Positions 18,376 through 27,271 of a DNA stretch of 64,000 nucleotides are shown piece after piece; the stretch's first letter is position 1, and each line of letters starts with the position of its first letter. Below the pieces are notes generated by a model. It ran no database searches, had not been told where the DNA came from, and saw nothing but the letters and a program-made list of their open reading frames with translations. The DNA lies in the NCBI GenBank assembly GCA_012842395.1, contig DUSX01000034.1, positions 1 to 64,000 on the forward strand, written 5' to 3'. A program made the translations under genes and the position numbers. The stretch comes from Bacillota bacterium. Its GTDB lineage: Bacteria; Bacillota; SHA-98; UBA4971.

Positions 18376-19533
18376 GTGAGAGGTCGTCGGTCACATGTGT
18401 GTTTATTCCTTCTAGCGATGATTCTCGGACTGGGGTTAGGGTACGGGAGCCTTGCGTTTGCCGCGAAGGAACCCATCCGAATAGGCCTCCAGGCGCCCAT
18501 CACCGGCCAGTGGGCATATGAGGGCGAAATGGCGTTGAATTGCGTGCAGATCGTCGCGGACGAGATCAACGCCAGGGGCGGCATCCTTGGACGTCCCATC
18601 GAGATCGTTCCGGGCGACGACCAGTGCAGCCCAAAGCAGAGCGCGCTGGTCGCTCAGCGGATGTTGAGCGAGAAGGTCGTCGCGGTGATAGGCACGTACG
18701 GCTCGTCCGTGACCGAGCCTGCGGCGACGATCTACGAGCGTGCTGGGCTGCTTAACATCGCGTACGGTTCTACGGCCGAGCAGCTCACGTCCCACGGTTG
18801 GAAGTTTTTCTTCCGCACGTGTTTCCGTGACGATCGCCAGGGCGCCTTCTTCGCGCAGTTTGTAAACAACACGCTCAAGCTCAAGAGGGTCGCGATCCTT
18901 CATGACAACACCACGTTCGCAAAGGGGCTCGCCGAGGCGGCCCGCCGCTCGCTCGAGCAGGCGAAGAAGGCCGAGATCGTGTTTTACGACGCCGTGACGC
19001 CGGGCGAGAGGGATTTCACGCCTGTGCTCAGCCGCATGCAGACCGCAAGGCCCGAGGTGGTGTACTACACGGGGTACTACCCGGAGGCAGGCCTCATCAT
19101 CAGGCAGATGAGAGATCTCGGCAGCAAGGCGGTTTTCGTGGGCGGCAACGCCGCGATCAACGACGAGTTCATCAGCATCGCCGGGATCGAGATAGCGAAA
19201 GGCGCGCTCATGACGCAGGAGCCTATGCCGACAGACCTGCGGTACCCCGAGGCAAAGCCGTTCCTGGATGAGTACGTGCGCCGTCACAAGGCCCCGCCGA
19301 GCAGTCCGTGGCCTGTGTACGCCGCGGACGCCCTCAAGGTGATCGCCGCTGCGATCGAGGCGACCGGTTCCACGGATTCCAAGGTGCTCGCGGATTATAT
19401 TCGGAAGGACATGAAGGATCTTCCCGGCATCACCGGCCCCATCTCGTTTGACGACGCGGGAGACAGGGAAGGGGCCATCTACCTGGCGTACGAAGTAACC
19501 GCTGATGGGAAGTTCAAGCCATACCAGCCGTAG
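18376..19533 (+). CDS. livK: Amino-acid ABC transporter substrate-binding protein (set 2)
   Basis: 385-residue LivK-like binding protein. GTG 18376 follows AGGAGGT nine bases upstream. A signal peptide ends near LAFAAK, and the mature protein begins EPIRIGLQAPITGQWAYEGE. The pocket region IGTYGSSVTEPAATIY differs from set 1, so the ligand may differ. Typical type I binding-protein features include DDQCSPKQSALVAQRM. There is no obvious lipobox. It heads the second liv set, 235 bases after the repeat element. Confidence 0.92.
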   Translation: MRGRRSHVCLFLLAMILGLGLGYGSLAFAAKEPIRIGLQAPITGQWAYEGEMALNCVQIVADEINARGGILGRPIEIVPGDDQCSPKQSALVAQRMLSEKVVAVIGTYGSSVTEPAATIYERAGLLNIAYGSTAEQLTSHGWKFFFRTCFRDDRQGAFFAQFVNNTLKLKRVAILHDNTTFAKGLAEAARRSLEQAKKAEIVFYDAVTPGERDFTPVLSRMQTARPEVVYYTGYYPEAGLIIRQMRDLGSKAVFVGGNAAINDEFISIAGIEIAKGALMTQEPMPTDLRYPEAKPFLDEYVRRHKAPPSSPWPVYAADALKVIAAAIEATGSTDSKVLADYIRKDMKDLPGITGPISFDDAGDREGAIYLAYEVTADGKFKPYQP

Positions 19534-19637
19534 CCAGCAACGCGCAGGGGCTGCACACAAAGGTTGCGCGCGGCAGGCAGGCGCCCTGCCCGCAACCTGA
19601 GACTCGCACTGGGACTCGCATTTGAAACGGAGGTGAC

Positions 19638-19675
19638 GGCACGGAGACCCGCGTCTTGGACGGGTCCTCCGTGCC
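19638..19675 (+). promoter_or_regulatory. Hairpin between Shine-Dalgarno and start codon of livH2
   Basis: GGCACGGAG-ACCCG (19638-19651) pairs with CGGGT-C-CTCCGTGCC (19661-19675), giving 14 bp with one bulged C and a 9-base loop. A good Shine-Dalgarno, GGAGGTGA (19629-19636), lies just before it and ATG 19682 just after. When folded, the site is brought to about eight unpaired bases from the ATG. No other ribosome site or in-frame start is seen. Confidence 0.65.
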
Positions 19676-19681
19676 GATGGT

Positions 19682-20587
19682 ATGGCTTTGTTCATAGAGC
19701 AACTCGTCAACGGCCTCACTGTAGGCGCGGTGTACGCGTTGGTGGCCCTGGGGTACACCATGGTGTACGGCGTCATGCGGCTCATCAACTTCGCCCATGG
19801 TGACCTCTTCATGCTTGGGTCATACCTTGGATTCACCTTGCTCGTAAGCACGTTTGTCGGCAGTTCTCTGCCTTTGTGGGCCGCTCTTGTCGTGACCGTG
19901 GTCGTGTCCGCTGTCGGCATAGCTGCACTCGGGGTGCTGGTGGAACGGGCCGCCTACCGGCCGCTGCGCAGGTCAAACCGCTTGACCGCCGTCGTCTCCG
20001 CCATGGGGGTTTCGATCTTCCTCCAAAATGCGGCGATGCTCATTTGGGGGCCGCGCTACCGCGCATATCCATCGTGGGCCGTCCCTGATCTGCGGTGGGA
20101 AATCGGAGCCTTCCACATAAGTCTCATGCAGGTGTTGATTCTCGCCGTGTCCCTTGTCCTGATGGCAGGGTTGTATCTATTCGTACAGCGCACAACGGTC
20201 GGAGCGGCCATCCGCGCCACGGCCATCGACCATGACACCGCAAGGCTCATGGGCATCGACGTGGACCAGATCATCCGGCTCATCTTCATTATCGGGCCTG
20301 GTCTCGGCGCAGTGGCAGGGGTGTTGCTGGGCTTGTACTACCGCCAGATCCACTTCACCGTGGGATGGTCGTACGGATTGAAGGCTTTCACCGCGGCGAT
20401 CCTCGGAGGCATCGGAAACATACCAGGAGCCATGGTGGGCGGGTTGCTGCTCGGGATCTTGGAGATGCTTGGCGCAGGCTACATCTCGGCAGCATGGAAA
20501 GATGTCTTCGTGTTTCTCATCCTGATCATGCTCCTCATCTTCCGTCCCACGGGGCTCCTAGGCGAACGTGTCGCGGAGAAGGTCTAG
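19682..20587 (+). CDS. livH: Amino-acid ABC transporter permease LivH (set 2)
   Basis: 301-residue LivH permease with the usual N-terminus (IEQLVNGLTVGAVYALVALGYTMVYGVMRLINFAHGD) and a coupling segment ATAIDHDTARLMGIDVD. It has about eight membrane helices and the family's GGIGNIPGAMVGGLLLGILE loop. The start codon is preceded by a stable hairpin rather than directly by its ribosome site. It forms the membrane domain with LivM2, which follows after 29 bases. Confidence 0.93.
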   Translation: MALFIEQLVNGLTVGAVYALVALGYTMVYGVMRLINFAHGDLFMLGSYLGFTLLVSTFVGSSLPLWAALVVTVVVSAVGIAALGVLVERAAYRPLRRSNRLTAVVSAMGVSIFLQNAAMLIWGPRYRAYPSWAVPDLRWEIGAFHISLMQVLILAVSLVLMAGLYLFVQRTTVGAAIRATAIDHDTARLMGIDVDQIIRLIFIIGPGLGAVAGVLLGLYYRQIHFTVGWSYGLKAFTAAILGGIGNIPGAMVGGLLLGILEMLGAGYISAAWKDVFVFLILIMLLIFRPTGLLGERVAEKV

Positions 20588-20616
20588 CTCAGGACCCAGA
20601 CTGTGAGGTGGTATCG

Positions 20617-21627
20617 TTGCGTCTCGGACCAGGCCTTTCCATAAGGCACCGCAGGACCGCGCCCAAGGCGCCGGCATTTCCCAGGCGCACCCCGGCTTTG
20701 GTCACTGCGGCCATCGCCGCAGCCGCCGTGCTCTTTCCGATGGTCGCAAGCGACTACTGGATAGACGTCGCCGTTTTCTGGGGTATCTACGTGCTCCTCG
20801 GCCTGAGCCTCAACATCATCGTCGGCGAGGTCGGGCTGTTCGATATGGGTCACATGGCGTTTTTCGCCATTGGGGCGTACACCACGGCCATACTAAGCGC
20901 ACGCTTTGGCATCTCGCTGTGGCTCCTCCTCCCGTTGAGCGGGATCGTTGCAGGGCTCGCAGGCCATGTTTTGGCGCGGCCCATCATTCATCTTCGGGGA
21001 GACTACCTCCTCATAGCTACCATAGGCCTTAACGAGATGGTGCGCATCAGCCTCCTCAACAATCCCTGGGGACTCACCGGGGGTCCGAACGGCATAATCA
21101 TGCTCGACCAGTTCCGTATATTCGGGCTCGCAGTGCAGAGGCCCACGCACTTTTACTACCTTGTGTGGACGTGCGTGGCGGCAAGCATGCTCGCTCTGGT
21201 TAGGCTGCAGCGCTCGCGAATAGGCCGCGCGTGGAACTTCATCCGGGAGGATGAGGTGGCTGCCGAGGCCATGGGCGTCGACGTCAGGCGGGCCAAACTC
21301 CTGGCGTTCACGCTGGGGGCGGGCCTCGCGGGCGCCGCGGGCACGATCTTCGCTGCCAAATTGGTGGTGATCTCGCCAGAGAGCTTTACGTTCATGGAGT
21401 CGGTGATACTCTTCTGCATCGTGATTCTCGGGGGGATGGGCTCGATCCCCGGAGTGGTCCTGGGGTCCGCGGCCATGCTGGTGCTCCCCGAGATCCTGCG
21501 CAACTTCGCCCAATACCGCATGTTGTTCTTCGGAGCTGCCATGGCCCTCATGATGATCTTCCGCCCCCAGGGGCTCTGGCCCAGCAAGCGGTGGTCGACG
21601 AAGTTGCAGGAGGGTGAAGGTGAGTGA
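20617..21627 (+). CDS. livM: Amino-acid ABC transporter permease LivM (set 2)
   Basis: The start chosen is TTG 20617, with GAGGTGG six bases upstream, giving 336 residues; the open frame extends upstream into livH2 without support. LivM marks are FWGIYVLLGLSLNIIVGEVGLFDMGHMAFFAIGAY, HLRGDYLLIATIGLNEMVRI and coupling helix FIREDEVAAEAMGVDV. The tail is short compared with set 1. The TGA stop overlaps the livG2 ATG (TGATG), indicating coupled translation. Confidence 0.92.
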   Translation: MRLGPGLSIRHRRTAPKAPAFPRRTPALVTAAIAAAAVLFPMVASDYWIDVAVFWGIYVLLGLSLNIIVGEVGLFDMGHMAFFAIGAYTTAILSARFGISLWLLLPLSGIVAGLAGHVLARPIIHLRGDYLLIATIGLNEMVRISLLNNPWGLTGGPNGIIMLDQFRIFGLAVQRPTHFYYLVWTCVAASMLALVRLQRSRIGRAWNFIREDEVAAEAMGVDVRRAKLLAFTLGAGLAGAAGTIFAAKLVVISPESFTFMESVILFCIVILGGMGSIPGVVLGSAAMLVLPEILRNFAQYRMLFFGAAMALMMIFRPQGLWPSKRWSTKLQEGEGE

Positions 21628-22535
21628 TGGACGGCGCACGCGGTGAGAACCGGGAGCGGGGTGCGGCAAACCAAGGGACGGGCAATGGCATCATCCTCAA
21701 GCTTAAGGGCGTGAGCAAGCGGTTCGGCGGTCTCCGCGCCGTGGACGGCTTCGATCTCGACGTCCGCGAGGGCAGCATCACGAGCCTCATAGGGCCGAAC
21801 GGAGCTGGCAAGACAACCGTCTTCAACCTCGTAACAGGCATCTACCGGCCCGACGAGGGAAGCATCTCGTTTGCTGGACGCGAGCTTGTCGGCAAGCTGC
21901 CCCACGAGGTCGCGGAGGCAGGCATCGCACGCACGTTTCAGACGCTGCGCCTTTTCGAGAACCTGACGTGTTTCGAGAACGTGCTCGCGGGCCAGCATTG
22001 CAGGGGCAGGGCAGGGGTGATCGCGTCCATCCTCAGAACTCCGGCCCAGCGTAAGGAGGAGGACCGCATGCGAGGTGAGGCCGAGCGATGCCTTCGTCAG
22101 ATGGGCCTGTGGGGATGTCGCGACGAGCTTGCGCGCAACCTCCCTTACGGCAACCGCAGGCGGCTCGAAATAGCACGGGCGTTGGCCACGCGGCCGCGCC
22201 TGCTCATCCTCGATGAGCCCGCGGGAGGTCTGAACGAGGAAGAGACAGCCGGGCTCATGGACCTCATCGAGGAGATCAGGGCCTCGGGGATCACCGTTTT
22301 CCTTATCGAGCACGACATGCAGGTGGTTATGGGAGTATCGGACCTGGTGGCCGTAATGGACAACGGGCAAAAGATCAGCGAGGGGACCCCGGAGGAGGTC
22401 CAGCACGATCCCCGCGTGATCGAGGCGTACCTGGGCACGGGGGACGACCTCGAAGAGCCCGACACGAGCGAAGGCGACAATGACGCCGGAGCCACCGGCG
22501 AAGGCACCGGCCGCGTAAGCGTGAAGGTGGATTGA
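21627..22535 (+). CDS. livG: Amino-acid ABC transporter ATPase LivG (set 2)
   Basis: 302-residue ATPase with Walker A GPNGAGKTT, ARTFQTLRLFENLT, signature LPYGNRRRLEIARAL, Walker B LILDEPAGGLN and switch IEHDMQVV. It carries an extra hydrophilic N-terminal stretch of about 20 residues and an acidic C-terminal tail (DDLEEPDTSEGDNDAG), both absent from set 1. The ATG overlaps the livM2 stop by one base, with AGGAGGGTGAAGG upstream; GTG 21624 is an alternative start. Confidence 0.94.
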   Translation: MDGARGENRERGAANQGTGNGIILKLKGVSKRFGGLRAVDGFDLDVREGSITSLIGPNGAGKTTVFNLVTGIYRPDEGSISFAGRELVGKLPHEVAEAGIARTFQTLRLFENLTCFENVLAGQHCRGRAGVIASILRTPAQRKEEDRMRGEAERCLRQMGLWGCRDELARNLPYGNRRRLEIARALATRPRLLILDEPAGGLNEEETAGLMDLIEEIRASGITVFLIEHDMQVVMGVSDLVAVMDNGQKISEGTPEEVQHDPRVIEAYLGTGDDLEEPDTSEGDNDAGATGEGTGRVSVKVD

Positions 22536-22536
22536 C

Positions 22537-23340
22537 ATGAGCCTGCTTGAGCTTGAGGACGTTCGCGTATCATATGGAAACGTTGAAGCGGTGAAGGGCA
22601 TCACCCTGAGCGTCGACGAGGGAGAGACCGTGACCCTGCTCGGCGCAAACGGGGCGGGCAAGACCACGACCCTTCGGGCTGTCTCCGGGCTTCTGCGGCC
22701 GCGCGGCGGGCAGATCCGCCTGGACGGCCGGGAGATCAACGCTCTGCCTGCTCACAAGATAGTAGAGCTGGGCGTCGCGCACGTGCCCGAGGGGCGCCGG
22801 GTGTTCGCCACGCTTACCGTCGAGGAGAACCTTAACCTTGGAGCCTATAAGCACCGCCGCGACCGCGCTCGGGTCGAGGCAGGGAGGGATCGAGCGTACC
22901 GGCTTTTCCCGAGGCTTGCCGAGCGCCGGAACCAACTCGCGGGCACCCTGTCCGGAGGCGAACAGCAGATGCTCGCCATCGCTCGGGGGCTCATGGCGAA
23001 TCCGAGGGTGCTCCTCTTGGACGAACCCTCACTCGGGCTCGCACCCAAGCTCGTGCAGGAAATATTCCGCACGATCCGGGAGATCAATCGCGAGGGCGTG
23101 ACCATTCTCCTCGTCGAGCAGAACGCTAGGATCGCGCTCCACGTGGCGCACAGGGCCTACGTGCTCGAGACCGGTCGCATCGTGCTTGCCGGGCCATCGC
23201 GGGAACTCCGCGAAGACCCCAGGGTCCAGCAGGCGTACCTGGGAGTGGGCAAGAGGATCGCTGCAGCTCGCCGGGCAACGCGCGAAGGAGCCGGAAGCGG
23301 CATCGAGCAACCGGCACCGGACGCGAGAAGTCGCGTCTGA
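22537..23340 (+). CDS. livF: Amino-acid ABC transporter ATPase LivF (set 2)
   Basis: 267-residue LivF with Walker A GANGAGKTT, signature LSGGEQQMLAIARGL, Walker B LLDEPSLGLAP and VEQNARIAL. It starts one base after the livG2 stop and ends with a basic tail of about 30 residues. The next gene is convergent and begins 10 bases away, so the two transcripts must overlap or stop within coding sequence; no terminator hairpin is visible between them. Confidence 0.95.
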   Translation: MSLLELEDVRVSYGNVEAVKGITLSVDEGETVTLLGANGAGKTTTLRAVSGLLRPRGGQIRLDGREINALPAHKIVELGVAHVPEGRRVFATLTVEENLNLGAYKHRRDRARVEAGRDRAYRLFPRLAERRNQLAGTLSGGEQQMLAIARGLMANPRVLLLDEPSLGLAPKLVQEIFRTIREINREGVTILLVEQNARIALHVAHRAYVLETGRIVLAGPSRELREDPRVQQAYLGVGKRIAAARRATREGAGSGIEQPAPDARSRV

Positions 23341-23349
23341 TGCGGCCGA

Positions 23350-24570
23350 CTACTCCCGTTCGGAAAGCCATTTCCGCTCGATTGCCGCTTTGATTGAAAC
23401 GAACGTCCGGAGCCGCGGCAAGACCTTGAAGTCCCCCGAGCGAGCCAGGAAATTGCCGACAGCCGTGATGGGCGCGAGATCGCCCATCTCTATCACACAC
23501 ATCGCGGTACCCGAGAAGCGTCTCGCAGGACTTTTCCCGCGCACCAGCGCGGAGATATTGCCTACGACCACGAGAGACTGGAGGTGAGCGATGGCGCCCG
23601 ACTTGGGAACGAACCCGCCGCGCGGCATGGGGATGCTAGTGACATCCCCGATTGCGAAAACGCGGTCCTTGCCGCCTGCCGAGTCGGGTGCGGCGGGCCC
23701 CGAGACCGAGAGATAGTGCGGGTCCACGCTCACGAACCCGTCGTTTCCGGAGGAGAGGCCGGCACGCCTCACGAAGTCGGGAACCCGGATCGGCGGGATA
23801 AAAACGAGTATGTCGTATGCTACGCGGCCCTCGGCGAACACCGCGACCCGGCGGTCCCGCTCCACAGCCTCGAGGTGCCAGTTCCCGTGGTATGACACCC
23901 CGCGACGCGCCATCGCTTGCACCGCTGTCCTGCCCACGGCGGCGCCTGCAGCCTCGAAAGGCAGCGTCTCTGGCGAGAACACCCTTATCGAGAACCTCTT
24001 TCGCTTGCCCGCCCTGCGCAGGACGCGGTCGAGGATCATGGCGGTCTCGACGGGCACTGGCGGGCACTTGTGCGGACCGGTCGGCGCAACTACGAGGATG
24101 TCTCCGCGTTCGGCCGCTTCCAGAGCCCCGCGTAGACCGAGGATCCCCTCAATGGAGAAAAGGTTGAAGACCGGCCCCGAGGTCCGAGCCGATCCCGATG
24201 CCATCGGGTGCGTCGGCCCGTCCACGAGGCCCGGGACAAGTTCAGGAGCGTGGTCCGCCCCCGGCGCCAGCACCAGGAAGTCATAGGGCACCTGCTCTCG
24301 CTCGCATTTCACGACGCGATGCGCCATGTCGATGTCCTGAACGGTGTCGTGGATGAGGGTGATGCCTCGCCGACTGAGGGCGTCCAGGCTCCTCGTGATG
24401 TCCTTCGGCGTCCGCCGGCCCTCGAGTATCCAGAGGAGGGACGGGTAGAACCCCTGAACCATCTCGCGCTCCACCACCGCCACCTCATGCTCCCGCGCAA
24501 GCCCCTTGCGCAGGGTCGTCGCTGCTGTGAGCCCCCCAATTCCGGCGCCCACGACCACTACGGTTGCCAT
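23350..24570 (-). CDS. FAD-dependent sulfide:quinone oxidoreductase-like flavoprotein
   Basis: 406-residue two-dinucleotide-binding-domain flavoprotein. An N-terminal FAD loop VVVGAGIGGLTAA follows ATG 24570, which has GGAG upstream; the 19 extra residues of the longer frame are unlikely. Two cysteines sit where SQR enzymes have their redox pair: HKCPPVPVE (about residue 175) and GTAMCVIEMG near residue 365. FAIGDVTSIPMP is the second FAD motif. It may oxidise sulfide to polysulfide and pass electrons to quinone, or be a related membrane-associated dehydrogenase. Gene order gives no further clue, as neighbours are transcribed in other directions. Confidence 0.78.
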   Translation of the reverse strand: MATVVVVGAGIGGLTAATTLRKGLAREHEVAVVEREMVQGFYPSLLWILEGRRTPKDITRSLDALSRRGITLIHDTVQDIDMAHRVVKCEREQVPYDFLVLAPGADHAPELVPGLVDGPTHPMASGSARTSGPVFNLFSIEGILGLRGALEAAERGDILVVAPTGPHKCPPVPVETAMILDRVLRRAGKRKRFSIRVFSPETLPFEAAGAAVGRTAVQAMARRGVSYHGNWHLEAVERDRRVAVFAEGRVAYDILVFIPPIRVPDFVRRAGLSSGNDGFVSVDPHYLSVSGPAAPDSAGGKDRVFAIGDVTSIPMPRGGFVPKSGAIAHLQSLVVVGNISALVRGKSPARRFSGTAMCVIEMGDLAPITAVGNFLARSGDFKVLPRLRTFVSIKAAIERKWLSERE

Positions 24571-24927
24571 ATGTTCACCAACTCCATTCCGTCGCCCAAC
24601 ATCACGCCGCGTTGCATCTTTCTTCACCTCTTACGGCTCCCTCAGTCATGGCATGCAGCCGTCGGGCTGACCCTGAACAGACCCTGATGTAGTCTCACTG
24701 GGGACTACCGCCAAGCACCCGGAAGACGCCACGAACCGCTATCTCACTCGCGATCGCTCCCATGGAGAGTATTCCCCCATGCGGCCGTGATCCCCAAACG
24801 AAAATCCTCGACTGGCGAAGAGGAACTTAATAGAAAATGTAGAATCATTGCGGGAAAAGGGTAGGTCACACTCGCGGTCCCATAATGTGCATACAGGCCC
24901 GCACATGCTGGGAGAGGGGGGTGGGCC
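24571..24927. other. Divergent intergenic region, flavoprotein/pilin cluster
   Basis: This 357-base stretch separates the minus-strand flavoprotein from the plus-strand pilin-like genes, so promoters for both should lie here. A TAGAAT at about 24840 in AT-richer sequence is the best -10 candidate for the plus strand, but no good -35 accompanies it. I see no small gene. Confidence 0.4.
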
Positions 24928-26709
24928 ATGGGGGAGCGTCCACGGGTCTTTGGCGGTCAGGAGCACAAACGCCCTGTACGGTTGGACAAGCCGCGCCCTG
25001 GTAACTGCATGCCCAACGCACGGAGCGCACGGGCTGAAAGAGGCGTTGCCCTCATCACGGTCCTCATCGCCGTCTCATTCGTATCCATCATAGTCATCGC
25101 GTGCATAACCATGGTCACTATGGCCGCGCGTACAACATCGTGGTCGTTGGAGCGAACGAAGGCTCTCTACGCCGCGGAGGCAGGCATCAACCATTGGCTC
25201 TTTGAGGCGTCTATCCAAGAGAGCGGGGCTCCTCATCAACACGGCCGTCGGCATGGCGATGGCCGTGCTGACCGCGGCTACGGGCATACGCATGGCGCAG
25301 GTCACGGAGGCGCTCCGGGTAGCGGGCAGGGGGGCGCGCAGGGGCCGTCTGAAATCGAGACCATTGAAGTCAGCGGCGAGGTGAACGGCATTCCGTACGT
25401 TGCAAGCGTTGCCGCGCCTGCTGGCACGGCGGCGTATCGCATCGTGTCCACAGCAGAGGGTTCTTCACGCAGTACAGTAGTGTCCGTTGAGGCGGGAATG
25501 GTCGCCGAGGCGTGGAGACATGTGGTTTATGCATCAAGTACGCCTGGATGGATTGACAGTAAGCTGCGCGGTTTCCTCGGGTTGTTCGGCATTCCAGTCT
25601 ACGACATGTCTGGGGTAAGCCCCGCACCGGGCCAGCTCTACGGGCCCGTGCTATTCCCATGGGAGGACAGAAACAGCTACCCTCCGAACCTTGGCGACCG
25701 CAACGCGGGCTGGGAAAGCTATCGGAGCGCAGTTGCTCCTGCCATCGCCCAGTGGAACCCCCCGCGGCCCCCGCAGAAAGTGACGCTGGATGTCCTGAGA
25801 CCAGTGGGCACGGGACCGTTTTACTACAAAGATAGCACAATAGGGACGATTGAGGGCCCGGTGAACGGAGATCTCTATCTCGAGAATTGCGTGGTCGAAA
25901 CGATCTCAGGGCCTGTGAACGGCGGCATCTTCGTCAAGACCGGGCGGAATGGAAGCGTAACGAGGATCGTCGGCACGATAGCGGGGTCCATATGCATTGA
26001 CTCCTCGCAGAGAGAGTTGAATAAGGAAGGATACCGATCCACCGCAATTGGGGACCCGAGCGCTCGATGTGTCGTGGGGGGCTCTGTGTACCTCAGGGGG
26101 AGGGTCGAGAAGCAATGGTTCTTCTGGCGGAACTGGGATGCGAAGCCGGACGTGCTCGCGATCTATGGTCCGTCGACGGCCACATCGGAGCCAACGCAGA
26201 TCGCCGGAGGCGTATTCTCTGAAGATGCATCCGTCTATGTCGAAGGAAATACGTACGTGTCACGCAAGTCAGGCACCGCCTGGCCGGCGGTGCTCTCCAA
26301 CGGTTCGGTGGTGCTGAACGGAGGCCGGGGCCCCGTCCGTGTGTCGGGATTAGTCTACTCCGAAGCTGCAGTGTCAGGCTCCTTGGGCAACCTTGTCGTC
26401 TCTGCCCTTGTCGGCACCGGCTTCCCTGAGGCTTTCGCACACGCGATCGGGGCTCTGACGGCCTTTGTGTCGGACTCGCTGGGGCTCGACTTTGGTCTGA
26501 TAGTGGCGGGCGAGCCCAGCGGAGAGGACCGGGCTAGCGTAACCGTTTCGGGGAACCTGGTCACCCCCGGAATCCCGCTCCTGCTCGGCAAGCTTGTGGC
26601 TAACTATGATAGGTCTCTCCTCCAGCAAGGCAACCAGCCCCTCTACTTTGAGGGCGGGCGGCAAGTTCTCGCACCCATACGGGGGACCTGGACTGCAGCG
26701 CGAAACTGA
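24928..26709 (+). CDS. PilX-like type IV pilus-associated surface protein
   Basis: 593 residues. Near residue 38 it carries a prepilin-like hydrophobic helix (ERGVALITVLIAVSFVSIIVIACITMV) followed by LERTKALYAAEAGINHWLFE, the pattern of PilX/type IV minor pilin N-termini; the cleavage would fall after the Gly of ERG. A His/Gly-rich low-complexity insert lies at about 98-145. The long C-terminal region has repeated short beta-type units (GPVNGDLY, GPVNGGIF, GGSVYLRG, GGVFSEDASVYVEG), suggesting a beta-helix-like exported domain. ATG 24928 follows GGGAGAGGGGGG. It leads a three-gene pilin-like cluster. Confidence 0.75.
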   Translation: MGERPRVFGGQEHKRPVRLDKPRPGNCMPNARSARAERGVALITVLIAVSFVSIIVIACITMVTMAARTTSWSLERTKALYAAEAGINHWLFEASIQESGAPHQHGRRHGDGRADRGYGHTHGAGHGGAPGSGQGGAQGPSEIETIEVSGEVNGIPYVASVAAPAGTAAYRIVSTAEGSSRSTVVSVEAGMVAEAWRHVVYASSTPGWIDSKLRGFLGLFGIPVYDMSGVSPAPGQLYGPVLFPWEDRNSYPPNLGDRNAGWESYRSAVAPAIAQWNPPRPPQKVTLDVLRPVGTGPFYYKDSTIGTIEGPVNGDLYLENCVVETISGPVNGGIFVKTGRNGSVTRIVGTIAGSICIDSSQRELNKEGYRSTAIGDPSARCVVGGSVYLRGRVEKQWFFWRNWDAKPDVLAIYGPSTATSEPTQIAGGVFSEDASVYVEGNTYVSRKSGTAWPAVLSNGSVVLNGGRGPVRVSGLVYSEAAVSGSLGNLVVSALVGTGFPEAFAHAIGALTAFVSDSLGLDFGLIVAGEPSGEDRASVTVSGNLVTPGIPLLLGKLVANYDRSLLQQGNQPLYFEGGRQVLAPIRGTWTAARN

Positions 26710-26754
26710 GCTCGGGTCGCGATACCATCCTGTTACCTGCCTCGCGATTGTACG

Positions 26755-27246
26755 ATGGGTCGTGAGGCAGCGGAGGAATCCGGTGTGTTTGGGCACAGTG
26801 CTTCACATAAACCAGTCAGGCGGGCGGAAAGCCTCGAGCAACTCCTCGTCGGCAGCAATGGGTTCACGCTCGTTGAGGTCCTCGTGGCCCTTCTCCTCGC
26901 GGCCATTCTCCTGGTGCCGGCGATGTCAAGCATCGCAGGCATGCTTACAACTAAGGCGAGGGAGGATGTAAAGGCCCAGGCACTTGAGCTTGCCCGAAGC
27001 ACCCTCGAGGCGATTAAGGCGCTTGATTCCTCTTCCTTTTCGGAGGACCCCGTCTCCCCGCTCACAGTGACAACACCTGATGGCCGCGCGTCTTTCGATA
27101 TCGAGCGTGTCATGCGGGTCTACGATTGGGATCCAAGTGACCCCAGTAACAAACTGTGGGAAGTGACCGTGTCCGTTTACGAGCACCCCATGACGGATGA
27201 TGCAACGCCGTTGTGTTCCTTGACGACACTGATATATCCCCAATAG
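26755..27246 (+). CDS. Type IV pilin-like protein (GspI/PilV type)
   Basis: 163 residues with the class III prepilin signal NGFTLVEVLVALLLAAILLVPAMSSIAG at residues 36-63; cleavage is expected after the Gly and before Phe, with Glu at +5. The leader before it is long (36 residues) for a pilin, and a later start could be real. The C-terminal head is small and beta-like (WEVTVSVYEHP). It is probably a minor pseudopilin assembled with its neighbours; a prepilin peptidase is not in this window. Confidence 0.82.
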   Translation: MGREAAEESGVFGHSASHKPVRRAESLEQLLVGSNGFTLVEVLVALLLAAILLVPAMSSIAGMLTTKAREDVKAQALELARSTLEAIKALDSSSFSEDPVSPLTVTTPDGRASFDIERVMRVYDWDPSDPSNKLWEVTVSVYEHPMTDDATPLCSLTTLIYPQ

Positions 27247-27271
27247 GAGGTTCCGGAGGGACGTCAAGCTC

